A stretch of DNA of 64,000 nucleotides from Acholoe squamosa. Taxonomy: Eukaryota; Annelida; Polychaeta; Phyllodocida; Polynoidae. The position numbers were made by a program, and so were the translations under genes. Below the pieces are notes generated by a model. That model saw nothing but the letters and a program-made list of their open reading frames with translations. It did no database searches and was not told the DNA's origin. Each line of letters starts with the position of its first letter. Positions within the stretch are counted from its first letter, which is position 1. The DNA lies in the NCBI GenBank assembly GCA_949317995.1, contig OX439037.1, positions 52,548,080-52,612,079 of the forward strand, written 5' to 3'. Shown one piece after another: positions 44,867 through 59,600 of the stretch.

Positions 44867-47800
44867 CTAGACGCCGGGGTCATCCATGTCCATTGACTTG
44901 CCGTGGAGGCGTTCTCTATGCTCATCGTCCTGTCGGTCTTGCTTTTCCTCATGGACTCCAATGAAGGCTGCCTCATAGCGTGCTTCCTTGGCCAGGTACA
45001 GTTCCCGCAGTTGCAGCTGCCGTACACGAGCAGGAACGTCTGGGATAAGGTAACCCACCAACCGAGTAGCAAAGAAGACAGTATGCTGCAATGACAAGGA
45101 AAAGCTGACTAAATAACCTCAACACAACTTTCATTTTTGATTGCTGTAAGCCAATAGGTTACGAAGAAGGGCTCTAGGAGACAGCTCATTTCTACATCCG
45201 TGGGACCAAGGCTTTACTAATTTCAAAGTGAAATGACTATTCAAGACTGAATATATAGGCGGCCTATTTTCTCATTTGAAAACATTACATGGCCAGGCTT
45301 ATGGGAAGGTGATTACTGAGAAAACTACATTGGATAACTGGCCGTAATTGGCTGCTGAGTCAGTATTAACATCCATACAAGGATGTACAAAAGTGTAACA
45401 TGCGAAGTACACAAATAGAAAGATTGTATGTTGAATTTCCAAAAAGTTAATATTCCATTTTCATTCAAAATAACATTTTATCTATGTACATAAATATGAT
45501 AGGTTTGACAAACCAAGACCTATAATATAGACGATTATTTGCTCTGTGAAAAAAATAACTCACCTCAAATATTATGACGAAGGCCAGTCTTGCACAGAAA
45601 ATATGCCAGTAGTCCGCAGTAAATGCATACTTCTTTTCATGATCTGGTGGATAGCGGTAGTCAGCGTATCTAGATAAAACAATAGTAAATCGTGAGTGCA
45701 TCTCTCCTATAAATTTAATTTGAGTAAAGCAATGAAATCGCTCCTAACTGAAAAGAGGCCAGCTCCTATGTCTTAATCTCCACAGCAGTAGTCTTATATT
45801 GATAATTATTGGTGGGGCCAGTTTGGGGTTAACACAACACCGAGAAAAGACGGGATAAAACTCATATTCATTCATCCCACAGGTCTGACACTGGACTGGC
45901 TTTAGTCCCAAAGCTCTCCACCGAAAGCACACACCCTACCCCTTAGCTCAGGGACGGGTCCCATTGGGGAGTGATCATCTGTTAACGGGGTGGGTGGGTG
46001 GGTGGGGGGGGGGGGTCGATCCCTTGACTGGGATGGGGGGTAAAAATTGTCAACATCTCTGAGGGGGGGGGGGCTGTGGGCGTGTTTGCTGTTAGGACAG
46101 CGTGTTTCACCAAAGAATTTCAACTTTTGTCTCGTTTTCGACATCACTGAGGTATCTTAAAATACCTTGTCTCCTATAATTCTTTACAGAGTTTATGAAC
46201 TGTAACTACTGGTACAGAATTTATAACTGAAGGAATACAATGGCAATTTGACAAAAACTATAATACATATACGTACCTGCAGACGTGCACTGGACCATAA
46301 ACATCTGTCATATTATTTTCAGGAATGCTGCGGGTCTGGAAGTCTTTCACGTCAAAGAATGACAGACTGTAGTTGACATAGCCGACCAATGAGTGATTGC
46401 CCCGTGTGTAAAAGTACACCAACTTGGGGATAAACTCTGAAGTCCATCCAACAATGAAAGCCTACGGAAATATATAAACTATACAATGGAGATGCCAGAT
46501 TTTGACTTATGAATTGGTGATTTTATTTTTGTTTTTTAAAAAAAATTCAACATTTATTTGGCAAAAGAAGAAGAACTTCTATTCTTCCGTTATTTTCCTG
46601 GTGGTAATTACATACATCATTTGTTTCATAAATGAGGCTACACTAAAAAAAGTCTGTTTCTTATTGAGAGGTTGGGTGATTGTGAGAGATGCTGATGAAA
46701 AACCTTTTTTCAGCCCATGGCGGGAATTTTCAATTTTTTGCTTACAAACTACTGTATAAATCTCCAATGTACCATACCAGAATCCTGCATGTTTATGAAT
46801 ACTTGTCGAACACCAGCTATAAATCATACAAAAAAAAAGATTAAAAAAAAAATAAATCCCTACCTACCTACTGACTTTAAAAATCCCCATACTCTCAACC
46901 AGAAACAGACTTTGTTTTTAGGGTGGCCTAAGGAGGGTATAAATAATTCAGGATACTCACATTCGAGAGTACAGCCAGGAAGGTTATGGTGTTCAGAATA
47001 CCATACCAAATACCTGAAAATAATGTAAGGAATCAAAGACCTTTGTTCAAAACCGATTGCTACTACAAATACTTTATTACCGTAAACTCCCGCGTATAAG
47101 ACATGTCCTCTAGGCCAAACAAAATGCTGGGGTGTCTTATAGCTTTCTCTCAAGTTGGGGGTGCTTCTGATACGAGGGGTAATTTTACTATAGAACAGTA
47201 CTGGATTGACAAATATCATCCTTAAAATGTGCGTCTTATACGCGAAAATGCATGTGCTAAGTTTGGGGTGCGTCTTCTACGCGCAGCGCGTCTTCTACGC
47301 GGGAGATTACGGTACATCACATTCCACACGCAAAGGTCCTTTTAGATCATATGGATATTGAATTTACAAAGACTATAGAAAACAATTGATCGTACCTGTT
47401 TCTTACAAGCCTAATATCTGAAATATCAAGGAAAAGAATTTAATACCTACCAATATCTTGTGCTTTAGTAGCTATAGGTCGTCTCCATTGGGTGACAAAC
47501 TTGTAAGCATCAAGACGAATCTCGATGACATTGTTAATGAGTGCACACAGTGGTGCCAATGGGAAGGCAGCCACGAAGATGGTCACAAAGCCATACTGGA
47601 TCACTGCATAGGAACGGTTTTAAAACACTATAGTTGTCAAGTAACCTTCTCTCCTTACAAGAAACATCAACCTCGTCGCCTTGGCGCATTTTCCAAGGTT
47701 AGCAAGAGAGGCACAAGAAGTGTTCCAAAGTGTTGTGTTTAAGTTGATAATAACATTGTACAGGGGCCTGTAGGCACACACAGGGGCATGGGAAGCAGTT

Positions 47801-48486
47801 TCAGAGTGGGTGGGACCAGGGGGGTTTTCTGCAATTTTTGACCTCCCTTTGCTTGACCTTTTAGTTTTGACCTTTTGAGGAGTTGGCCAAAAGTGGGAGG
47901 GACATGTCCCCCTGCTTTCCACGCCCATGACACATATCATAGACAGATGTTCAGTACATTCATAGTATTCAAAAATTTAAGAAAACAGGAAATCTTGATA
48001 AAACCTAAAGACTTACATCCCTGAATTTTGCCAAAATGTCACTTACAACCTTCTTGCACTAAGGTAAGGAAGTGGTATAAATAGGTAACTGATCCAAATG
48101 CGCATAGATGGATGTCTTTACGTTTACTTTGAAAGAACATACAGCACTAAACCATACACACCCATTTCCAAATATTCGTCAAAGAGACCCAGGATTGGAG
48201 TAGGTGTGAGATCGTTGTCCTGCTCCCAGCGTGTGTACAAATTCTCTTCAGTTTCATTCTTCTTGGCTCCTCGGGCCCGTAACCAGTTCATGATTTTTCT
48301 GCATTAACAACGTCACAAATTGCATATCAAACACAATACTAACAACTGAAACTAACTATATGTACAATGTGGCGTGATCTATCCATATGGAAGCATAATT
48401 TACCAAAGACTTCCAGCAAAATGCAATCAAGACATTATACACAGACACATGGTTAATGAACATTGTGTAGCATCGTTTTCAAGGTC

Positions 48487-48519
<33 letters not shown>

Positions 48520-51500
48520 AATTACACAATCGTAAATCCTCTAGGTTAATTGTTATAGATTGAGTATAAACTTACGGAAGCATGATTTCCTTAAAGTTGT
48601 TGAAGGTCTGTTTACCAACCATGACGATACCGAGTTGGATACAAAGTTCAATCAGGCATCCAGCTGGGTCACACTATGGAAGGAAGAGGAACTAATAATT
48701 ATTTTGCTACTTTGGAGAACAGACAAACATAGGTCTACCATGCATGAATAAATTTGTGAAAGTATTATTATCTTCAAACCAGAGAGGTCCTCAACAATTT
48801 CTTTTTCGAATGAAATTTCTAGCCCTTCTTTTGGTTCTTAAAATGTAAATTCATGCGTAAATGTGTGCAAAGGTAATAAACCATGCAATAATTGGTAGTC
48901 TAATGTACCGGTAATATATTTATGTATATTGGGGTGGGTATTTAAGGCAATACAAATATATGAATATCTGACGAATGTAATTAATAGTTGTAAAACGAGG
49001 ATATAGCAAATTGTTTATTTCAAAAAGTGAGCTGATTCTTTTCAACTGTTGCTTTTTACACAAGCAGTATCTAGATCAAGTTTGCTTTAAGTTAAGCACA
49101 TACAGTCAGTCAATCAAATCAAAATTAAACGCTTCAGATTAGCAATAATGCACACGGAGAGTACAAAATTATTAAATAGGCGTTTTCAAATAAAAACAAA
49201 TTAGTAAAACCATGCCCATAGTGCTTGGATTAATGGGATAGGAAATCATGCATAGGATGATAAATTGCAAATAGACTTTTTACCATGGTAAGTTTCTGTT
49301 GTTATATGTATAATCTATTAATCTACATAATTTCTTATTTCTAGATTACTTATAAATAGTCTTATATTCATTCTTGTCTTACACCTGTTAAGATCTTACT
49401 GTCACACTCAAATGTTATTGCACAGTGGCATAATTGATGAGGTTTCATACGTATTATGATTCAAGTAGTTATACACCCTTTTCCATTAAAAGTCATGTTA
49501 TTTAATCAGAAAGCAATATAATTAGTATAGTGATTGAAGTGGTTGTGCTGTCTAAGGTCTAATGTCTATGGGAAGGGGGTGTGCTAGTAAGTTATCAATA
49601 TGGGAACATTGATATCAACCTCTTCCTGACGGTAGCCGAGAGAATAGTCGTAGTCCCCAGGCCTACCCTTTATTCTGTCATCAGAGAACAAACACACAGA
49701 AAATATACCAAGGTTAGACATCTATGCGAACAGGCCTACGTGCACTTCTATGATAGCTGTAGCTCTAGCCACCTGTGGTAACGTTGTAATAATCTGAACA
49801 AGGAACTTTGTAGTTAGTAACAGGGTTAGTCATACATACAATGATGCACAGGCTGGGATAATAACATCTTAAAACTATGTCTCTGAAGACCCATATGAGG
49901 TAGAAAGAAGTAATACAGTGTTGTAGGAAGCAAGCCCTCCAAACCTAAAATAAACTTAACCAGGAGTATTGTGACGTCAACAACAGAATTAGAGAAAGGA
50001 AGAATTGGGAAAAAAATTTGGATGTGCCACATCAGAATAAATTTGAACTGTTAGTCAACTTATATAAGAACTGGGGGGAATGTATAAAAATAATTCTTTT
50101 GAAAATATTTTTATAATTAGCCATCAGAAGAAATGCCTAAGTTCGTTCAATCTACCATTCAATTGGGGGTTTAGTCAGTTTTGATAAAAAGGTAAAGGAC
50201 AACTTTGAAAAGCAGGGAATTCATATTTAGGAGCACTACGTGAAATGTAACATTACTTCATTTGGTAAGTACTATATAAAAATGTGAATCAAGATTATAG
50301 AAAGAATGAATGTTTGACACATGTTTCTTCTTTTCCAGTGGATTAGAATGATCATAATTTGGAACAAATCTGTATCCAAAAATGGGAGTAAATCAATTTT
50401 GGGGAACACTTTCGAAAGTCTTTCATCTTCATAACATATAGAGAAGGAGAAAACATCATTCCCAAAGACAGTAAAATTACCCTTGGCTGTAGTGTGTCCT
50501 ATTTTAATGATAACATATACAGAAACACTAATTGGTAACAGGTCATTGAACAGGCTTCAATGCCAACATCCAACATTTAAGCCAGGTCCCGAGACGCAGG
50601 ATGTGTCATTCACAAGACAACAGCGAGTTGTGCACATTTATTTTTTCTAGTCTCAACTTGGCCAAACTAAAAATGAAAGATGTGAACCTTCTCTTGGACG
50701 TGTCCGCCTATTATTTCAACCTTTAAACCAGGGTAGCCATGGAAGCTGATTGGAGAGAAACAAGATGTTGGAGTTCGTAAGGGAGGAAAGTTGCCCCACA
50801 TGGTGGCAAAAGCTGAATTATTTTACTTGCTTCATAGAGAAAAGGAAAGCCTTTTAGTAAGCATCAGGTGTATCGTCCTTCATGGGGCCTTAGGAAACTA
50901 GATCTCTATCTGCATCCCCATCTCTCATTCTTTACTTTGATGTCAATGACATGCATGTACTAATGAAATCAATCACATTTGCATTTCATATTAGATTTCA
51001 TCAATAAATACATGAAATCAAGAGCCAAATCTGCCCAATGTAACATCTTTCCCTCATTATTAAACACCGGCTTAGATCTACCACACGATATGTCGATTGC
51101 CAACACTTAGCTCTCTGGGAAACTATGCGAATATCCACACATTCACATTTATCAGACATTCAGGGTGTTAGTAAGCTAGCAGAAACATCTTTCTGTCCAT
51201 TAATGATAAAGGCAAAGAATGAATTTCCTACATACTGATGATAGAATCAACTGGTTCTAATAAAAATATCCAGGTTTTCTTTTGCGAGCTGGACTTGCTT
51301 CACATCCAAAACAAACACTTTAATATGCACCCTGATTCCCGTCATCATACTACAGGAGTATAGAATGAATCACCTAATTATAATATGATTTATATGACAA
51401 TGCTGTTTGCTTATATGTCTACCCGTGTGTTGAAGAAGCTGTTATTTTCTTACCACTTGTAGAGAACATATATATTAGTACATGCCGCTATAATCTCCTG

Positions 51501-54500
51501 ACTCGAGGTTTTAGTACAGCTATCTTACAGGTCAGGTAGCTGCTTATGCACAAAGAGAATCGGTCTTTCCCAGAAACATTGAGCAGACAAAGAGAAATAT
51601 TGCCAGGGTGGTTACCGCAAACCCCAAAGCATTCAATACATTTTCCCTTGAATTCGAAAACAAGATTCCTTTTTGTAAGATACATCTAATATGGAAAAGA
51701 TTAAGACGGGTTTTACAAGCTCAGGGGTTCTGGGAATGGAATGTAGCATATATGAGAGGGAATATTCCATGTCAGCCACCTCATCTTGTCGGTATCCCAG
51801 GCTATAATCAAATCTCCCTGGGCGTCCCTGAAAACTGTATTGTAAAATAAACACATGTTATAGAAACTACTGGTAGAAGTTAAGGAAGACACTCCTCACT
51901 GTGTTCAGTATCACACCGACATATTTACACATTATTAAAATGGGTAACAGTTGTATTTTATCTCGGTGTTCACCCAAGGCAACCTGAATATAATATCATT
52001 GATACTTGCCAATATTCAAGGGCAATCTGCAATTGTTTTTTTTTTATATGAAGAAGTTGTCTAAGAACTTGACCTTCATTTCTATCTTTTCTTATTTAAG
52101 TGAAATTTCCATGTCCGTAGCCACCCCAGCCCGCCTCCCAACATTCCACAATATCCTTCCTTTAACTGATAGAGATGAGCCTTAACATAAAGTTATGGGA
52201 TGGGAATTTGGCAAATACGAATTGATAATGTATACGTGAAACATGAGTCAGGTGAAATTATTCACAGTCAAACGATAGACAACAGACTGAGGTATAATGC
52301 ACGTCAGAGTCCTTCAGATGTCTACTTCTTCAAGGTCCCATTTTCCAGCAAACCGATTTCGTTTCTTTGGAGGGGAATCAAAGCTGTGGATTTGAGATGG
52401 ACATCATTGAGCATCACATCAGGTCTTTTGAAAACAATTGTACTTTTCTATCTAGTTTTTTTTTTATGTCCAGACAAAACCCACATACCAGTGTTACCAT
52501 TCTCTTGAAAAGTGCAAATTAACGTTTCGTTTATAACTATAACGCTGCATGGAGAGTGGTACCATAACAATGGCTCCCAATAAAGTATTGAAGCTTGAGT
52601 TATAACGTCACATCGTTGGGAGCACCAAATATTTAACCCAGATGCCTGTCTACAGTGGGGTATAGAATACTGTGAATTTATTTGACAAAGATAAAAGACA
52701 AAGAGAAGTGAGGACCCTGTAGATGCAAGAGGTATGAAGGAATCATTTATACAATTTAGAAGGCCATGTATATCAACTCTTCGGTTTGTTTAAGTTACTA
52801 ACACTGGCAAGCACAAAATCTACATTTAAGACTACAGATGTACAATTGTATCTGATAATAACATACCATATTAATATACCTCCTTTACTATTACTGCGTA
52901 TAGGCTGATATCTTTTGATATCACTTGTACATTGAATGCATCTGTTTGATTATACTTTGATATAAAAGGGCTAAAGTGCAGTAGAAAATCATAAGGCTAA
53001 TGTGACTTACCTCCCCTTGAAGAATGCAATGTAGACGATGGAAGAGTAGAAGTTAATGAACTGGAAGAGGAACATCTTGAAGGTAAAACTGTCCTCATAT
53101 TCACTGTCTGTCCGTGGACGCTCTGTACCGAGAAGAAAGTTCATAATAACATTCACATTATATCTAGTTTTATAAGCTGGATTTTCCCATGCATAACCAA
53201 ACAATTGTAAAGTGTGTAATTAATGTCAATAAGAAGGAACAATTGTTTTTTGCTTTTTCATGGCCCATTGCTCTAAATCGTTTCCAGTGCTGTAAGGGAC
53301 ACCACTCTATTAAATAAATCTCTCCTTTTTATCATCTTTTTAAAAGATTGAAATCACTTTAAAAAATCTTTTTTAAGGTGGAAAAATTACTTACATCAAT
53401 ATATATTTATAATCATATGTACATAAGCACCCACTATAAGTATTTGATCTGATTGAAAGAATGGATTTTTCAATAAACAAGAGTGTTAGGGCTTAAAATA
53501 TTGGTTAAAGAAACAATGGATAAGAAAACATAAGACCAGAGGTAAGATAATTGAAAGTCAAACAGCAGAAAACACCACACGAGTTGTAGGTTCTATACAT
53601 CATAAATCAGTGGTTAGAATAATCAGAAGACTATTATCAAATACACGCACACCACCTATGAAATATGACACATGGTTTAGAGCAGTACAATTGATTAGAT
53701 AATGATCAGTATACAGTATGAAATTTAACAATCCTGTAAATCTATACATTTTCCCCCTTTATAGTTTTTTGTTTTAATTTCAAAACAATCGAAAGAACCT
53801 CACTAGAGTCATTAGGGCCAAATCAAATTACCGGTATATGAATATATCTGACAAACAACATATTGTACGAAAACATAATATAATTTAGAGAATGATATAC
53901 ACTACTATTTAACTTCTTATTGGATGAATCAGGATATAGATAATAGGTCTGGTAATTTCATGGAAACTCATTTTTCAGATTAGCCTTCACATGTCTAAGT
54001 GTTGTGATATGTCAGAATATGATAGCTACTGGCCATCATATCAGCAATCACCAAACTTTATTAAAGGAAAATTGTTGAAAGGGAATTTCATGCTAAATTA
54101 AATTTCATTAGAAAGTGCTTCGTTATTTTCATTAGGTGCATATTATTAGGGTTGGCCAAATACAGTACATGCAAGGGGCACGACCTTCCAGAAATCACTT
54201 GACACATAGAGGTACAACTAGGTTAACACTACTGATGTATACTCTTTGTGTATCATACGTGTATAGACCCTCTTTAGTTTCTTTTCTATACCTCTGGTGG
54301 AGAGGTGTGAAATTCCAAAACCCGTTTACTCAATAGAGCATTAAATCATTTTTTTTTTCATAAAATAAAAGGGTTTTGAATGGATAACTGGGCACAATAT
54401 ACCACCTTCTAACATACAGCAGGGATGCCACTCACTGATCCCCAAAAATTCGGAAGTCCTCCTAATTTACTCAATTTACAATAGGAAATACCTACAGGAA

Positions 54501-56619
54501 TGAAAATAAAAAATTCGGAATTCCTATAAAAAATTAGGGAAAGTGGCATCTCTGATACAGGGAAGAATAGAATTACCATTGGGATACATGTAATATCTCT
54601 CGAGATAATAATATTGTCCTATACACTACACAAAGAAATGTTAAGCCAGACTCCCACCAAAAAATGTAAATCATTTCCGCATTTCCTAGATTTCACACCA
54701 CTGCATTGCAAAATCACAATTTACATTCAAATTATGAGAGGGCCTATAGTTATAATCTGCAACTATCTACAACTTTCAACAGGATACCTGCAGTGGTATC
54801 ATCAAACTAGCCAAACCTGACACATGCATATATGAAACACTTCTAGCCTAAAATGAATTTTCTTTCCTTCTGTCAATAATTTTTACATTTCTTTTCATAT
54901 GAGAGTTGAAAATTACACTTTAAGGGCGAAAGCTTAAGTTGAAATTAATTGATTGACCAATGTAGAAATGGGTCGTTATAGGTGAAGTTTGGAATCCCCA
55001 AGATATAGGAAGAAATCCATCTAAAACCTAAGAGATGTTGCAGACAGGGTTAGGGTGGGTGGTCAGGGAGTGTTAACCATCTTATACCATAAGGAAACAG
55101 TTGGCCTACTAGCAGGCAAATCTAATATGGCTGTAGCCCACGACCTAGCAGGCACTTACCCATCTCTGTCAACCATACTGCTACATTCTGATACATCTGT
55201 AATAAAAACATTACCGCAATTCCCGATTAAAATCTGATTGGAATATAAGCATTGCATATGTTAGTAGGGACTGTATGCTTACCAAGAACTGTCAGATAGA
55301 GTGCAACGCCTTGGTAGAACTGAAATAACAAGTCTTAACGTAACTCAGAGTATAAGATATATAATATTTCTTAAAACTCTGACTTCTTATCTTTTTACCC
55401 CCATTGTTTTTTTATTATAGAATTGATATGATCTTGCACTGCCTAGCATTTAAATTCAAAAGCTCAACACAAGAACATATGTACATCTTATCATACAATC
55501 CTGATGATTAGATTAATCCTTCCAAACATAAATCATCGCTTTATCATGCCCATACAACACTCGTTAGTTGTATCTTATGTAATTCTTTTTAGATACTGTA
55601 ATAAACCTTTCAACTGGATATGAACCTGAGTGATTTTGAGTGACTCTTAACCTCCTTAGTATATCTAATTAGTACCATTGACTCTTGCCTTTACACCATG
55701 CCTTATACATAAATCATATCTTAGAGGAGGCTGATAGGATCAGTCCAAAACAAGGATGAGGCCTAAAAAATATTGTGTTTAGGTAAAGCTACCTACCCTA
55801 ATTTTTTGGCCCTACCCTACCTTTTTTTTATGGGCATTTCAGGGGAAAATCTGATATTTTGGCACTTATCGAGACATGAAATTTTTTTCCACGATCTCGC
55901 ACATCAAATTCACGTCGCGTAGGCACGGAAATTTAGTCAGCTTTAAAAAAATCTTTAAATTTTTTTTCCCTTCCTACTACCCTCATTTTTTTCAACCCAG
56001 TTACCTGAACACAACAAATTTTTTTAGGCCTAACAATACTAAACCTCAGGGATGAAAGTCACAGAGCACAAAAATCCCTGAAATGGTCCTATGTTCGCCC
56101 CAAAAACCTGGGTTTCTATATGAATGTACAGGGCCCTGGAACTTCAAAATCCCTGAAATCAGGGAATTCCCTGAAGACTTTCATCCCTGAAACCTTCAAT
56201 TTTCAAGTCCAAGTGATACTAATAATTCCGCCCTGGCTTATACGTGAGTGCAAGATGTATGTGCGAGGGACCTTTTGATATCACGTTAATAGCATGTACC
56301 ACAACATGTTTGTGTAGATGATGGTAGCTAATGCCATAGTCGTCGGTAGTGTCTTGTTTTACAGTTTATGAACAGGCTTCTCTTATCCTCACCATAATTA
56401 CATACTAAACATACAGCTCATTTCATGAAAGGCCTGTATCCTTTGAGAATAGGCAAATACATGAATGTAATGTTTGAAAAGCTCATATTTACTCTTAAGA
56501 TATTTCGTGGAAATAATATTGACATCTTACCTCTTTAGAAAATAATTCAATTACCATATCACTTTGTTCCCTGCCAATGCCACCAGAACACAGGTATGGT
56601 ATATGGATTGTCTCCTCTT

Positions 56620-56699
<80 letters not shown>

Positions 56700-59600
56700 C
56701 ATACACATAAACACACACCTTTATTTACTACCCTACCTAAATTACGCCATTAAACACAAGTCTCCATTTGCTTTGTAAAGAAAGGAGTGCACTTTAAAAT
56801 TAATTCATACTGAGCAAATGCAGAGAGATGCTCATTTAGAAAACATATATCTACCTGTATTCATCCAGAGAAAAGTATATCATTTATATATAAACCGGCC
56901 TCCATCAATAATTTAGTTGTCATTCTATTTGTATGTATCATCATCTACAGAATAAGAACACCCACTTCATTTCTATAGAAATACCTCCAAACCCAACCAC
57001 ATTGAAGATTCTACCCATGTACCTACCCTATTGAGCAGCATAATGAGCACCAAGTTAATGAGGGCCGCAGTTACTGTGGTGGTGATCTTGGCGTTTTTGC
57101 GAATGATGTCATCACCCGATGAATAGAGCACCGTGACGACGATAATACGATACATAATAACCCCAAACACTGCTGCTAGTACAGCCAGGATCTGCAATGG
57201 GAATATACCATAACTAGAAAGGTTTCAAAGACCAAAGTGCCAAATAACCTAGAACCATCACAAAAACCATACTAAACAGCAACTGCTACATCATCAATAA
57301 ATGTGCCTAAAAGATGATACAAATGTATATATATATAATCACTTACCATGAACAGAACAACCACGATTGAGGTACATCGCCGGGGAATTTTATTGTAAAG
57401 GGGCATAAAAGGCTCCCATAGCTGAAAAAAAAAAAAATTTTAGATACATTGCCATGAATAGAATTGAAAGATTATTCGTATATGAAGGCGAGATAGCAAT
57501 CAAATGACATTGTAAAAGAACAATAAACCTTTAAAACGTCACTTTTACCGGTACTATTCTCAGCTAAAGGAAGTATTGTAGAGTCGTGCATATACAGCAC
57601 ATACAAGGCACATAGTGGATTCAGATACATCATTGTGTACTAAGGGATTAGTTTCACTTTGAAGCTGCCCCTTATCTGCAGGGTACTACAAGTACATACA
57701 TACCTGGGTGACTGGATTCAATTTTCTTGTCTTCGTTTTGGCCTCGAACTCAGGTCTCATGTGCTGAAATTAAGAAGAAAAAAGTAAACACTAATGAAAA
57801 AAAAACCTCCTGCAATCTAATGTACATTTTATGAACAAATTTAAACTTCGTTTTACCAAAACCATTCATGACATTTGAAGTAAGCGATAACTGATGAAGA
57901 CTGATTAATAAACAACCTAAGATCTTTACTTATTTTGACCATGTCTGGTCTTGTGTGAATTTTTAACTCTACCGACAGTAACTAATAACTTAATCAAATG
58001 GTGTAACTGTTGTTTAGAATATCACATAAAGATCATAACTGGCCATCTCTAATGTAAATTAATATAACCTAAGAAAAAAAGTAAAAAGATCTCACCTCTT
58101 CCAGCTCATATCCAGCAACATCCCAGTCATACTGTATTTCTGCTTGTTTTCGTTTCCAGAACTCCAGGAACATTGTCGCTGGAATAAGAGCTTGGGTATA
58201 TACAAAGTATTTTCAAAGTTAAATGTACATAATGAATCGGTACTTCAGCCCTACTATTGTATAACTAAGTTATGATACCGATAGGAAGGCGATTTTAACA
58301 TGTTAAATTAAACATAATAAAACATCTCACTTCAGCTATCAACATGTACATATTGACCTAATAGTGGCATATCTAATTTGTAAACAACTTACACCAAATG
58401 GCCATGAATCCAGCAAAGAAGACAGTGCCTGGGTTGTCGAAGAGGTATGTGAGTCGCGCATAGTTACAACTACTGGTCAGTTTCCAGTATGTGCACCGTC
58501 GATCACACAGAGGACACATGGTGAAATTACCTGCACCTGATGGATCGCAGATTTCATTGCTGAAAAATAAAACCAAAAAAAACTACAATACTAATGTATC
58601 TAGGTTTCATGTCTACGGTATGAAAATTAGAAGATACCATAATATGAAATCTATGATGACTTATGCATTCTTAATCTACTTACTAATGGCTTCGCCACTA
58701 GATAGTGGGGGCAAAAGCTTTGATAACGGGCATATGGTTTCACAAACTACCGTTTCATAGCCTCAAAAATCGATGCTTAATGTAGCAATGGCGCATAACA
58801 TAGCAACAGCGCGTGATGTAGGAACAGCACGTAAAGTAGCAACGCCAAACAATATTACACTCTCCAAGCAGATCCTCTCGGAGGTTTGAGCTTTAGGGTG
58901 TTTCTCTGGAACTACTCATCAGATCTTAACATATGACACATCAAATGAAAGCTATCGGTGAATGGAATCCAGATCTAGAATCGGTGATCTGTTTCCTTGA
59001 TAAATGAAATCAGGAAAGGTTCCGACTTCTTTGAACTGAGATCCAAGATGGCCGAAAGTGCAGGAAAAATAGCTCTGACGATTTTGAGGTTAGAGGTTAT
59101 TGTTTAAAAAACACTATACTTTTATTTACGATTGAATCCATCATTTAGTTGATAGGAAGAAACTTTTATTATACATTTTATATGTGTCCATGAAAATATT
59201 ATTAGCAATGACAATTTGAAGAAAAAACGAGTTAATTTTAAAAAAAGTACATACTCTTATCTAGCCTCTTTTGGTTTATCTGTTCCTGGCAAGCACTCAA
59301 GTCTATTTCAATGGGCTAGGAACCAGCGACGAAGCAACCCCTTTTTATATATAGGGTAATAAGTAATACAAAAAGTTTTACTGCTTTACTATGATTTTCT
59401 ATGGATTTGTCCATATAAAAAAAGGTATGCGAATCTTAAAAATTCAAAAAGTTATATATGTTGCTTGGACCCCCCCCCCCCATCCCAGTAGCCATATTGC
59501 TTTAAGGGTTAATTCGAAGTATAATATATCAAATGAAAGCTGTTCGGGTCCCTAATCCAGAGATTCCCCATTTATAAGACTCAACTTTTACGCGGGGTAC

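Noticed and set aside
52200..52508. 102-codon + strand ORF in an anoctamin intron
   Set aside because: No recognisable domain, composition like the surrounding intron, opposite strand to the gene.
56495..56778. ORFs on both strands encoding long Ile-Tyr repeats
   Set aside because: They are translations of the (TA)n microsatellite inside an anoctamin intron.
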